DNA from: SAR202 cluster bacterium
Lineage (GTDB): Bacteria > Chloroflexota > Dehalococcoidia > Lucifugimonadales > GCA-2719675
DNA length: 64,000 nt
Assembly: GCA_009392295.1 (NCBI GenBank)
Contig: VFGW01000006.1
Coordinates: 62,001-126,000, forward strand
Reading direction: 5' to 3'
Shown: positions 26,967 through 35,841 of the stretch, in pieces
Numbering within the stretch: position 1 is the stretch's first letter
How the letters are laid out: each line of letters begins with the position of its first letter
Translations under genes and position numbers: made by a program
Notes under the pieces: model-generated
Database searches by the model: none
What the model saw: the letters and a program-made list of their open reading frames with translations, nothing else
What the model was told of the DNA's origin: nothing

Positions 26967-29537
26967 TTATATTTTGACACCAAGATCTTTAATGCGATTA
27001 TTTATTGCATCTCTTGCTTCAAGAAAAGGTTTACTTAAATAATCGATGTGTTCAGATTCTGTATGCCTATGTGTAACTAAACCTTTAGGATATCTACCTG
27101 CTATATTATTAATATATGATAGATCTCCTTCAATAAGGTCAAGCATATGCTTCGTAACTTCTTTATCAAACATCCACCAAGAATTTTCACAAGATACATA
27201 TACTGGACCTGTATGTGCATAAATACCTCTACCTACACCACCGCCAGCAAAAAATTTTAATGTATCATTTTTAGGAGGACCGTAATATGAAGGACTCCCA
27301 ATTCTAATTGCAAACCAATTATTAGCATTCACTTTGATTTTCTTTTTAATTTCTAACTTACTAGTACCTTCTTCTGAAAATACTGTCCCCACAATTTCTC
27401 CCCCCATTAGTACATCTAATCGATGAATTGGTAAAATGCTTTCAGCTGAAGCAACTACATCAACATAACCGGAAGAATTAATCTTTACAGTACTGCCAAC
27501 TTCATAACCATTAACAGTAAAATCAATTATTGGGGCTGCAGTCATAAACGTTTTACCCAAAGTAACATTTTTACACCAATTATCTAATGTAAAATCTTCT
27601 CCATCAGAAAATTTCACATATGTTCTATAATAACCAATTGGTGTTTCCGTTGACATTTTATCGGTTCCACCAATTAATGGAATTTGATACCCGTTATTTA
27701 AAATTTTATAATACTCTTTATGTGTATATTCCCTTTGGTGTCCTTTAAATTCTAGGGCATCAATCCTACCTGTAGGTACTAGTGCAACCATTTCTCTATT
27801 AAAACCCCAAAAATGAGCTGAAATTACTGTTCCACCTTGTGCATGACATTCGTCAGCCCAATGACTCAAAGTAGTATCCATAGTACCACCAATTTCAGCC
27901 TCACCTTTACCATCAGTACAAAATGGCATCACAGGTTTTTTTAAATTTAATAACAACAAGTGACTCATAAAACCTTGTCTGTTTTCTTGACAAACAGAAA
28001 CAATATTTTTTCCATCATCAGAAATAAAAGGAGTCCCTAAAAACTCATCTACAGTTAAAAAAGCTCCTCCTGATTGAGTTTGTTCAACGTGAACCAAATT
28101 CACGCCCTCACTTCTACCTTCATTAAAAGCACTAATAGTAGAAACAAAATGAGTATGAGGATCACCTGAATACCAGCCTAAATCATTCATATTAATCCAT
28201 CTTTTTAGACGAAATTCTATCTCTCTAGTTTTTGGATTAATAAATACTTTTTCTCGCAAGGGTTGATATTCAAAACCACAAGCAATATCAACAAATACAT
28301 CCCCCCTAGGTAACCAACCTTCACAAGTCCCATCTATATATGCATATGTTGATTGACCTATTCGAATATCTGCCCCTACATCAAAGTTGAAAGTATTTTC
28401 CAAATTAGAGTTCACATGGCTTTGGTGACCATACGGTTGAAAGGGAATTCCCTCAGGAGTACGAAAATGAATCCTACAAGGCAAAAGCTCATTAGTCTGA
28501 TCATCAAAAACTTTAACATTTACCCAATTTTTTCCAGTATCTAGCAAATCAACTTTTAAAAAAGTTTTTTCAATAGAACCAAATTTCTCTAAGTCTCCCC
28601 AATTGAATTCTTCTAAAATAACACCTTCTTGTTTAACCTTAACTGTAGCAGATGAAATAGCATTTATATTGACATAAGCTGGACTAGATTTTTCATTTTT
28701 CTCATCTCCCCATCCACGATAAGGGTCTTTAAGAAATTCTTCTGGACTCCTATCAGACAATGGGTAAGTATAATTTGATCTTCCTCTATCTACCTCAACT
28801 TCTAAATCAAACTTCTTTTCAGAATGTTTTTTATTTTTCAAAGTGATTCCAATTGGTCTATTACCATTTCGTGCAAAAGGATGTTCATCTAAACTAGATA
28901 AAGTAATTCCTCCAATCAAAATTCTTAAATCAACCGGAACTAAATCAATAAATTCAATCATTTTCTCAGGATTTGGATTTTCCCAAGACCATAAAAAATA
29001 TCTACGTAAGGGGTCTCCTCTTGCTTCAGACTTTCTAAAGCCTGTAACTTCCCATTCACCAGAATACCTTGGATAAACCTTAGCATACTCATCTGTTTCA
29101 GCTTCCAATATTGTATATCCCCCTGGAGTTTGAGCAACTCCAGGTATCGTTCCTAAATGAAATTTTTCTTTGATTGCAACTTTTTCACTTGAACCATCAG
29201 AATAGTTAAAAATATAATCAGCAACATGTTTCCCCCAGATGCCATCTTGATCAACTGTGCTATTTAATAAACTATGAGCAAAAATTACTTTTTTAGCTCT
29301 AGCATTAATGTTAATTCTTTTTGTACCACTATTAGAACCAATTGTTAAAAATTTTTCCTTTGAAGATCCTTTAGAATTGCCCACATTGAACGGTAAACCT
29401 TTCATTAAAACCAAACCTGTTTCATTAACATCAATAGTATTAGAATTATTAGGTTGTGGAATTGGATCGCTAGAAAGTATTTCGTCTGAAACAGTATTAC
29501 ACTCAGCAGAAATATCAACCGGTTGATAATCTTTCAT
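26967..29537 (-). CDS. CehA/McbA-family PHP-domain metallohydrolase
   Basis: The 856-residue protein has an N-terminal beta-sandwich region (to about 430) followed by a PHP-type metal site: LGWYSGDPHTHFVST (GDxHxH), HVEQTQSGGA, VISAHFWGFNREM, DALEFKGHQREY and LIGGTDKMSTETP provide the expected His and Asp ligands. A C-terminal beta domain (IDFTVNGYEVGSTVKI) is typical of CehA/McbA proteins. Known members hydrolyse carbaryl, but most act on unknown esters or amides. There is no signal peptide, so it is cytoplasmic as read. GGAG precedes the start. It likely forms an operon with the downstream DegT gene. Confidence 0.75.
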   Translation of the reverse strand: MKDYQPVDISAECNTVSDEILSSDPIPQPNNSNTIDVNETGLVLMKGLPFNVGNSKGSSKEKFLTIGSNSGTKRININARAKKVIFAHSLLNSTVDQDGIWGKHVADYIFNYSDGSSEKVAIKEKFHLGTIPGVAQTPGGYTILEAETDEYAKVYPRYSGEWEVTGFRKSEARGDPLRRYFLWSWENPNPEKMIEFIDLVPVDLRILIGGITLSSLDEHPFARNGNRPIGITLKNKKHSEKKFDLEVEVDRGRSNYTYPLSDRSPEEFLKDPYRGWGDEKNEKSSPAYVNINAISSATVKVKQEGVILEEFNWGDLEKFGSIEKTFLKVDLLDTGKNWVNVKVFDDQTNELLPCRIHFRTPEGIPFQPYGHQSHVNSNLENTFNFDVGADIRIGQSTYAYIDGTCEGWLPRGDVFVDIACGFEYQPLREKVFINPKTREIEFRLKRWINMNDLGWYSGDPHTHFVSTISAFNEGRSEGVNLVHVEQTQSGGAFLTVDEFLGTPFISDDGKNIVSVCQENRQGFMSHLLLLNLKKPVMPFCTDGKGEAEIGGTMDTTLSHWADECHAQGGTVISAHFWGFNREMVALVPTGRIDALEFKGHQREYTHKEYYKILNNGYQIPLIGGTDKMSTETPIGYYRTYVKFSDGEDFTLDNWCKNVTLGKTFMTAAPIIDFTVNGYEVGSTVKINSSGYVDVVASAESILPIHRLDVLMGGEIVGTVFSEEGTSKLEIKKKIKVNANNWFAIRIGSPSYYGPPKNDTLKFFAGGGVGRGIYAHTGPVYVSCENSWWMFDKEVTKHMLDLIEGDLSYINNIAGRYPKGLVTHRHTESEHIDYLSKPFLEARDAINNRIKDLGVKI

Positions 29538-29844
29538 TTACTTACTCCAATAACTTAGATGAAATATTTCACATAATTCAACATTACATAGATATTTTGT
29601 CAAGATATAACTGATACCATAAAGTTAAATAATCGATAATCTAGTGTATACGAAAACAAAGCACAAAAATCAGATCGAAAAGCACAGAAATTTACTATGT
29701 GGAGAATTATTAAAAATATACTATAATAAAGATATAAATATATAAATTCACCAATTGAATAGAATGTGTATATTCAATGATGTAAAATTAGACTTATATC
29801 TTACAACTTACAAAAATCCAATTTTATCTAGTTAATAATTTCTG
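29538..29844. other. 307-bp divergent intergenic region between the PHP gene and glnS
   Basis: The region is AT-rich and holds no ORF of note. AAAGCACA occurs twice about 20 nt apart near 29665-29690. TATAAT occurs near 29722 without a matching -35. An 8-bp inverted repeat lies at 29754-29778. It must contain both divergent promoters, but I cannot place them firmly. Confidence 0.4.
29754..29778. repeat. 8-bp inverted repeat upstream of glnS
   Basis: ATTGAATA (29754-29761) and TATTCAAT (29771-29778) are exact inverted copies with a 9-nt spacer, about 66 nt before the glnS ATG. The geometry suits a dimeric operator or a small leader hairpin. No T-box features were seen. Confidence 0.4.
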
Positions 29845-31548
29845 ATGGGAAACAAATCTGAATTGCCAAATCAAATAAGCAATAATTTCATACAAGAAAT
29901 TATTGAAAATCAAATTAATTCTAATGAATCTGATCAGAAATTAGTAACTAGATTTCCACCAGAACCAAATGGATATTTACACATAGGACATGCAAAATCT
30001 ATTTCAATTAATTTTGAACTTGCAAAAATTTATGAAGGGAAATGTCATCTAAGATTTGACGATACTAATCCAACTAAGGAAAGTCCACATTTCATTGAAT
30101 CTATAAAAAAAGATATAAAGTGGCTAGGATGGGATTGGGGCTCTAACTTGTTTTATGCTTCTGATTATTTCCAACAATTATTTGAATACGCAACAAAATT
30201 AACTTTAGATGGTAAAGCTTACGTAGATGAATCCAGCCAAGAACAAATTCGAGAATTAAGAGGAACTTTAAATTCTCCTGGACTTGAAAGTAAATATCGT
30301 AATCGACCAATAAGTGAAAATATTTCCCTACTAAACAGAATGAAGAATGGTGATTTTGAAGAAGGTGCTATGGTACTTCGTGCAAAAATCGACATGAAAT
30401 CTGGAAATATCAACTTGAGAGACCCCGTACTTTACAGAATCATTAAAACACCTCATTTTAAAACTGGTACACAATGGAAAATTTACCCTACATATGACTT
30501 TGCCCATGGGCAATCAGATTCTATTGAAAAAATTACCCATTCAATTTGTACTATGGAATTTGAAGATCATAGACCATTATATAATTGGTTAATAGAAAAT
30601 ATTAATATACATCACCCGCAACAAATAGAATTTGCTAGATTAAACCTGAGCTACACTGTTTTAAGTAAAAGGAAATTATCTGAACTAGTAGAAAATAAAC
30701 ATGTTCAAGGCTGGGATGATCCAAGGATGCCAACAATTTCTGGATTACGTAAAAGAGGATATACTGCAGAATCAATTAAAAACTTTTGCAACAAAATTGG
30801 AGTAGCTAAGAGGCAAAACACTGTTGAAATCCAACTTCTAGAGCACTGTGTTAGAGAAGATTTAAATAAAAATTGCAAACGTATAATGGGAGTAATAAAT
30901 CCTCTGAAAGTTGTGATTACCAATTATCCTGAAAACAAATCAGAAAAACTAGAAGCTATTAACAACCCAGAACAACCTGAAATGGGATCTAGGCAAATCG
31001 AATTTAGTAGAGAAATTTACATTGACTCAGATGATTTCATGGAGAATCCTCCTAAAAAGTATTTCCGTCTTTCACCTGGCAAAGAAGTTCGGCTCAGATA
31101 TGGCTACATTATAAAATGTACTAATGTAATTAGAGATAAGATTTCAAACAAAATTATCCAAATTGAATGTGAATACGATCCACAAACTAAAGGTGGATAT
31201 GCACCTGACGGCAGAAAAATCAAAGGTACAATTCATTGGGTTTCATCTGCAAATTCATTCACAACTCAAGTAAATTTATTCCATAATCTCTTTACAGTAG
31301 AAAAACCAGATGAACATGATTCTATCACAGAAGTTCTCAACCCAAATTCTATAGAAGTTTTTAGTGAAGCAAAAATCGAAAACCACTTATTACAAGCAAA
31401 ACCAGATGAAAAATTTCAATTCGAACGACTTGGCTATTTTTGTGTAGATCAAATTAATCCTAATAACAATCTACCCATATTCAATCGAACTGTTACTTTA
31501 CGTGATTCGTGGAATAAGATCCAAAAATCAAATAAATCTTCGTCTTAA
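29845..31548 (+). CDS. glnS: Glutaminyl-tRNA synthetase
   Basis: This is a class I synthetase of 567 residues. The HIGH motif is in TRFPPEPNGYLHIGHAKS, followed by LRFDDTNPTKE; the KMSKS equivalent is YTVLSKRKLSELVE, and VQGWDDPRMPTISGLRKRG is diagnostic of the GlnRS/GluRS-eukaryal branch. The C-terminal anticodon-binding barrels run from about residue 345 (RIMGVINPLKVVITNYP) to the end. It charges tRNA-Gln directly, so the organism need not use the GatCAB route for glutamine. An MFS gene follows 6 bp after its stop. Confidence 0.95.
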   Translation: MGNKSELPNQISNNFIQEIIENQINSNESDQKLVTRFPPEPNGYLHIGHAKSISINFELAKIYEGKCHLRFDDTNPTKESPHFIESIKKDIKWLGWDWGSNLFYASDYFQQLFEYATKLTLDGKAYVDESSQEQIRELRGTLNSPGLESKYRNRPISENISLLNRMKNGDFEEGAMVLRAKIDMKSGNINLRDPVLYRIIKTPHFKTGTQWKIYPTYDFAHGQSDSIEKITHSICTMEFEDHRPLYNWLIENINIHHPQQIEFARLNLSYTVLSKRKLSELVENKHVQGWDDPRMPTISGLRKRGYTAESIKNFCNKIGVAKRQNTVEIQLLEHCVREDLNKNCKRIMGVINPLKVVITNYPENKSEKLEAINNPEQPEMGSRQIEFSREIYIDSDDFMENPPKKYFRLSPGKEVRLRYGYIIKCTNVIRDKISNKIIQIECEYDPQTKGGYAPDGRKIKGTIHWVSSANSFTTQVNLFHNLFTVEKPDEHDSITEVLNPNSIEVFSEAKIENHLLQAKPDEKFQFERLGYFCVDQINPNNNLPIFNRTVTLRDSWNKIQKSNKSSS

Positions 31549-31554
31549 GTTATT

Positions 31555-32751
31555 ATGAATACTCATCAAAAACAATTACTTTACTTCACTTGTTTTGCAC
31601 ATGCTGTGTCTGATTCATGGCATGTACTTTTTCCTACATTATTATTTCTAATTACTAAAGATTATGACAACATAGCAATTCTAGGATTATTTAACAGCAT
31701 AATTTTGGTAGCTGCTGGAATTTCAGGTGTATTAGCAGGATATCTATCCGATAAATATTACTCTGATAAAATGATTGGTTATTTTGGAATATTTAGTACT
31801 ATTGGATGTTTAATAATATTTTTTTCATCCAATCAAACAATATTAATGCTAGGACTTATAGTCTTTGGGATTGGTACAGGAATTTATCACCCTGTAGGTC
31901 TTTCTTTAATAACTAGAAATATTAAAAAAGCAGCAAATGCATTAGGAATTCATGGAATGTCAGGGCTATTAGCGTTGGGCATAATTCCAATTACAGCCAT
32001 TACAATAGGCTTAGAATTCGGTTGGAAAATCAACTTTTTATTAGCTGGAATAATTTCTTCATTAGTAATTTTGTCAGTACCTTTAATTCCTAAAAACTAT
32101 AGAAATCCAAAAAACAAGGATTCGGAAAACGATTCTGTAAATATCAATTCATTTAAAAAACTACTCCTTGAAAAACATATAATAATAATTTTTGCATCAT
32201 CTACGCTACGTCAATTTACTCTTATAGCTTTTTTTACATTTATAGCATTCGGAATTGCAACCACAGGTGGAATTGGTGAAAATAAATTTGGTATCTTTTC
32301 AACAACAGGTATATTAACAACAATAATTTTTTTAATTGGAGCTATAGGCAATTTTATTGGCGGTAAAATAGGGTCTCAATTCTCTGTAGAAAAAACTTTG
32401 ACAATTTACACATTCTTGCTTATTCCATTTTTGTTACTATTAGGGACATTGGAAAAATATCCATTTATATTATCAGCAGCAATTACTGCATTAATACTTA
32501 ATGGTATAGACCCTCTTTTACAAAGCTTAATCGGAAAATTTACACCAAGAAATATGCAAGGTAAGGCCTTCGCAATTTTATATGGTATAGGTCAAACACT
32601 TGGATCATCTTCTAGCTATTTTTCAGCAATCATATTAAGTAGATTTGGACTAAAGTATGTATTTCTAATTTCTTCAATATTTCCTTTAGTTACTATACCT
32701 CTATTAATTTCTGGGTTTTGGATATATAAGTCAAAAAAACAACTTTATTAG
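31555..32751 (+). CDS. MFS transporter, fosmidomycin-resistance (Fsr)-like
   Basis: The 398-residue protein has about twelve transmembrane helices. The first helix region HAVSDSWHVLFPTLLFLITK and the loop GVLAGYLSDKYYSDK match the Fsr branch of the major facilitator superfamily. FGIGTGIYHPVGLSLITRN follows with the expected gating residues. It is probably a drug or metabolite exporter. It starts 6 bp after glnS, so it is likely cotranscribed, though no functional link is evident. Confidence 0.82.
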   Translation: MNTHQKQLLYFTCFAHAVSDSWHVLFPTLLFLITKDYDNIAILGLFNSIILVAAGISGVLAGYLSDKYYSDKMIGYFGIFSTIGCLIIFFSSNQTILMLGLIVFGIGTGIYHPVGLSLITRNIKKAANALGIHGMSGLLALGIIPITAITIGLEFGWKINFLLAGIISSLVILSVPLIPKNYRNPKNKDSENDSVNINSFKKLLLEKHIIIIFASSTLRQFTLIAFFTFIAFGIATTGGIGENKFGIFSTTGILTTIIFLIGAIGNFIGGKIGSQFSVEKTLTIYTFLLIPFLLLLGTLEKYPFILSAAITALILNGIDPLLQSLIGKFTPRNMQGKAFAILYGIGQTLGSSSSYFSAIILSRFGLKYVFLISSIFPLVTIPLLISGFWIYKSKKQLY

Positions 32752-32817
32752 AAATCTAATGAAATTTAAAGTACAATATAAAAATATATATAAATATCTA
32801 GCACCATGGAGATTAAA

Positions 32818-33366
32818 ATGAAAAGTAGACTTTCCCTTTTAATTCTAACTATAATATCAACATCATTGATGATCAATTGTTCTGGAGGAGATAATTCTAG
32901 TGGACAAGGTGTATTACTAGCCCCAACAGTTTCAAAAACAATTACATCTACACAATCAGTCCAACAAAACCAAACAGCTAAGGAAACTGCTATGACTGAA
33001 TTAGAGTTAACAGGCTGGGATTCTTTCGAATACAAAAACTTAACAATTAGTGCTGGGCACGTTACTGGAGGTGGCACCACCAAAGTAGAGTTTTGTATGC
33101 TTGATGGTGATGGTATGCCACTTGGTTCAGCTATAGGTTCTGGGGTTGAAATTCTTGATGAAGCACGCTGTATGTATACAAATATTACAGGTGGTGAAGG
33201 TGCAAAACGATATATGGTTGGTTTAACAAAAGTCAGGATCCCCTGTCATGCGGCTGAATCATGTATATTTATGGACAAATGGGTTCTTAGCTCTGGAGTT
33301 AAAAGAGTAGACACTAATTACAGGCCTGTTCAAGAACAACAAAAAGCTGGAAATAAAAGAGATTAA
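32818..33366 (+). CDS. Small putative lipoprotein, unknown function
   Basis: I start the gene at 32818 instead of the track's 32806, because GGAG lies 6 nt upstream and the signal peptide then begins properly (MKSRLSLLILTIISTSLMINCSGG). Cys21 could be lipidated, although Asn at -1 is not the classic lipobox residue. The mature part has a Ser/Gln/Thr-rich linker and a small domain with four cysteines (CMLDGDG, ARCMY, RIPCHAAESC). It is 182 residues. I do not recognise the domain. The next gene starts 49 bp downstream and begins the LLM/glycosidase group. Confidence 0.6.
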   Translation: MKSRLSLLILTIISTSLMINCSGGDNSSGQGVLLAPTVSKTITSTQSVQQNQTAKETAMTELELTGWDSFEYKNLTISAGHVTGGGTTKVEFCMLDGDGMPLGSAIGSGVEILDEARCMYTNITGGEGAKRYMVGLTKVRIPCHAAESCIFMDKWVLSSGVKRVDTNYRPVQEQQKAGNKRD

Positions 33367-33415
33367 TTCGAATATTTATTCACCTTCCCTAACTTAACAA
33401 TATAGGGATTTTTAA

Positions 33416-34339
33416 TTGAAGATAGGGTTAAAACTTCATCATTCTGGTTCTGGAGCATCACCAGAACATATGTTGAGTTGGCTAAATTTCGCAGAAAAAA
33501 TTGGTGTCCACTTGCTTATGACTTCTGATCACATTGCTTTAACACCTGAAGTTTTAGAAATGTATCCAGAACCATACTTTGAACCTTTCACAAATTTAGC
33601 TTGGCTAGCTGGTCAAAGCAAGAAAATTGAACTAGGTACTAGTGTAATAGTAGTTCCATACAGGCATCCTTTAACAACTAGTCATTTAGTAGCAAATATA
33701 GATCAACTAAGTAATGGAAGATTTATTTTGGGAATCGGTGTAGGTTATGTAGAAAGTGAATTCACGGCACTAAATATCCCTTTTAAATCTAGGGGGAAAA
33801 TTACAGATGATTATTTAGAAGCAATGAAAAATGCATGGACTCAAGAAACTGTTGCACATCAAAGTAAATTTTTATCTTATTCAAACATTAAAATTTCTCC
33901 TAAACCTATCCAAAAACCCCACCCTCCAATTTGGGTAGGTGGAAACTCTATTTATGCAATCAAAAGAGCCGTAATATTTGAATCAAGTTGGCATCCTATA
34001 GAAATTACTAAAAAATGGTTACATGAAAAAGGCCTGCCCTTACTGCAAAAAATATCAATTGAACATAATAAACCAATTCCTCAAATTTGCCCAAGAATCT
34101 TATGTCAAGTTTATAAAGAAAAATTACCCGAAGACTCCAGAAGACTTGGAGAAGGTAGTATCAATCAAATACATGAAGATTTAAAATTCTTGGATTCGAT
34201 CGGGGCAAAATATGTTATATTTGATACTAAAAGATATAGTAAAACTTCTAACCTTCATACACACCATAGAGAAGCTTGGCGAAATTTTTCTATGATTGTA
34301 AATAAATCACTTGATTTAGAAAATCAAAGAATCAGATAA
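33416..34339 (+). CDS. LLM-class (luciferase-like) F420-type oxidoreductase
   Basis: The 307-residue barrel has LLMTSDHIAL, the conserved segment IELGTSVIVVPYRHPLTTSHLVANIDQLSNGRFILGIGVGY (quoted in parts in the family's usual form), YSNIKISPKPIQKPHPPIWVGGNS and a short C-terminus. These mark the F420- or FMN-dependent luciferase-like monooxygenase superfamily. The cofactor is likely F420 if the host is a Chloroflexota, but that is inference. The start is TTG with AGGGA upstream. It lies 28 bp before two tandem propeller glycosidase genes. Confidence 0.83.
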   Translation: MKIGLKLHHSGSGASPEHMLSWLNFAEKIGVHLLMTSDHIALTPEVLEMYPEPYFEPFTNLAWLAGQSKKIELGTSVIVVPYRHPLTTSHLVANIDQLSNGRFILGIGVGYVESEFTALNIPFKSRGKITDDYLEAMKNAWTQETVAHQSKFLSYSNIKISPKPIQKPHPPIWVGGNSIYAIKRAVIFESSWHPIEITKKWLHEKGLPLLQKISIEHNKPIPQICPRILCQVYKEKLPEDSRRLGEGSINQIHEDLKFLDSIGAKYVIFDTKRYSKTSNLHTHHREAWRNFSMIVNKSLDLENQRIR

Positions 34340-34367
34340 TTAATGAAAATATTCATAGGATAATAAC

Positions 34368-35816
34368 ATGACACAAACTAGAATAGACGCAAAAACATTT
34401 AGACAATTATTTTTAGATGATTTTATTATCGAAAGATCAATAAATATTTCAAAATCATTACATTCTCCTGAACCAAAAGGCACTGTTTTAACCGGTGATC
34501 AAACCTTTCAACAAGTAGGTGTACAAACCAGATCAGCACCTCAATGGAATTCTCAAAAACAAATTTGGGAATGGTTTTACTGGGCATACTATGACAATAA
34601 TACAGATGCTAGAAAAGATCATTATGCAATATCAAAAGATGGAATCAATTGGGAAACTCCTAATCTAGGATTATATGAATTTAATGGAGCAAAAAATATT
34701 CCATTTGACATATCAGATAATCCTATAGCTTATGGTGACTATATGTACCATATCTTAAGAGATGAAAATGAAGAAAACCCTGATAAAAGATATAAGGGGT
34801 TCTTTGGAGCAAGTGGTAGAAAAGTTGGATTCTCACCAAATGGATTAGAATGGACATTTCCTAATATTCCAAAAATTCCTAGTTATGATGAATCACATTT
34901 AACATATGATGAGCAATCAAATCAATTTATTGCATCCGTAAAACTTCATACTGAATGGGGAAGATCTATATTTCTAACTAAAAGTGATAATTTTCTTGAA
35001 TGGAGTACTCCAAAATTAATATTCCATTCTGATGAAATAGATAACCAAAATAGAATCAAAAGAATTCAATTTGCAGCAGATCATCCAGAATATCTTGCTC
35101 CACCTGTGATTGAAGATAATGGGTATATTGCTCAAGTTTACCAAATGGCTATAATGCCATACCAAGGAATATATGTTGGATTTCCATTAATGTTTAACCC
35201 TGCTGGACCAAGTAAAAATAATTTCACTGGATTAAACCAAACCGAATTAACAGTCTCAAGGGATCTTGAAAATTGGGATAGGGTAGCAAATCGAGAACTG
35301 TTTTTAGGCATAGAAAAATACGACACTAAAAACTTTGGTTATCAACAAATCTTGCCTACAAGTAGACCCATCATAAAAGATAATGGAGAAATTTGGGTTT
35401 ACTATAATGCATTTAGATTTAGAGGATTACCCGAACAATTCTCTAAACCATTCCAAAAATTTATTAAATCAAATCAAAAAAGTGCTATATGTTTAGCTAC
35501 ATTAAGACCAGATGGCTTCGTATCTTTAGATGCTAAAAATCAAGGTATTGTTATTACTAAACCTATAAAAATTGATGACAAATCATCAATTCATATCAAT
35601 GTTGATTCAGCAAATGGATATTTAGCTGCTGAAATATTAGATCCAGTATCTATGGAGCCTTTGTCTGGATATACATTTGAAAATTGTGAAAAAATATCTG
35701 AAGATTCTACTAACAAAAAAATTAACTGGAATAATACAGACAAAATAAATACTGAAACAGTGAGACTAAAATTTATATTAGAAAAATCTAGCTTATACTC
35801 CTTCTGGATTAAGTAA
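34368..35816 (+). CDS. Five-bladed propeller glycosidase-like protein (GH32/43-like), copy A
   Basis: The 482 residues carry repeated blade motifs such as HYAISKDGINWETP, VGFSPNGLEWTFP, SIFLTKSDNFLEWS and LTVSRDLENWDR, in which a Trp-containing strand closes each blade; this is the GH32/GH43/GH62-type five-bladed propeller. A C-terminal sandwich piece (AEILDPVSMEPLSGYTFENC) resembles that of GH32. A short Asp-containing N-terminal motif (QLFLDDFIIER) could be the nucleophile site. No signal peptide is seen, so it would work in the cytoplasm or be exported another way. It is followed 25 bp later by paralogue B. Confidence 0.65.
   Translation: MTQTRIDAKTFRQLFLDDFIIERSINISKSLHSPEPKGTVLTGDQTFQQVGVQTRSAPQWNSQKQIWEWFYWAYYDNNTDARKDHYAISKDGINWETPNLGLYEFNGAKNIPFDISDNPIAYGDYMYHILRDENEENPDKRYKGFFGASGRKVGFSPNGLEWTFPNIPKIPSYDESHLTYDEQSNQFIASVKLHTEWGRSIFLTKSDNFLEWSTPKLIFHSDEIDNQNRIKRIQFAADHPEYLAPPVIEDNGYIAQVYQMAIMPYQGIYVGFPLMFNPAGPSKNNFTGLNQTELTVSRDLENWDRVANRELFLGIEKYDTKNFGYQQILPTSRPIIKDNGEIWVYYNAFRFRGLPEQFSKPFQKFIKSNQKSAICLATLRPDGFVSLDAKNQGIVITKPIKIDDKSSIHINVDSANGYLAAEILDPVSMEPLSGYTFENCEKISEDSTNKKINWNNTDKINTETVRLKFILEKSSLYSFWIK
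35671..35723 (+). repeat. 53-nt identical tract, copy A
   Basis: The stretch beginning TATACATTTGAAAATTGTGA is identical, including third codon positions, to 37159-37211 in the neighbouring paralogue. It codes for the YTFENCEKISEDSTNKK segment of the C-terminal sandwich. Confidence 0.85.
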
Positions 35817-35828
35817 GTGTAACTATAA

Positions 35829-35840
35829 AGGAATATTCCT
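35829..35840 (+). promoter_or_regulatory. Palindromic ribosome-binding site of copy B
   Basis: AGGAATATTCCT is a perfect 12-nt palindrome immediately before the GTG start of the second glycosidase gene. The AGGA half serves as the ribosome site and could pair with TCCT in a 4-bp hairpin, reducing initiation. Confidence 0.3.
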
Positions 35841-35841
35841 A

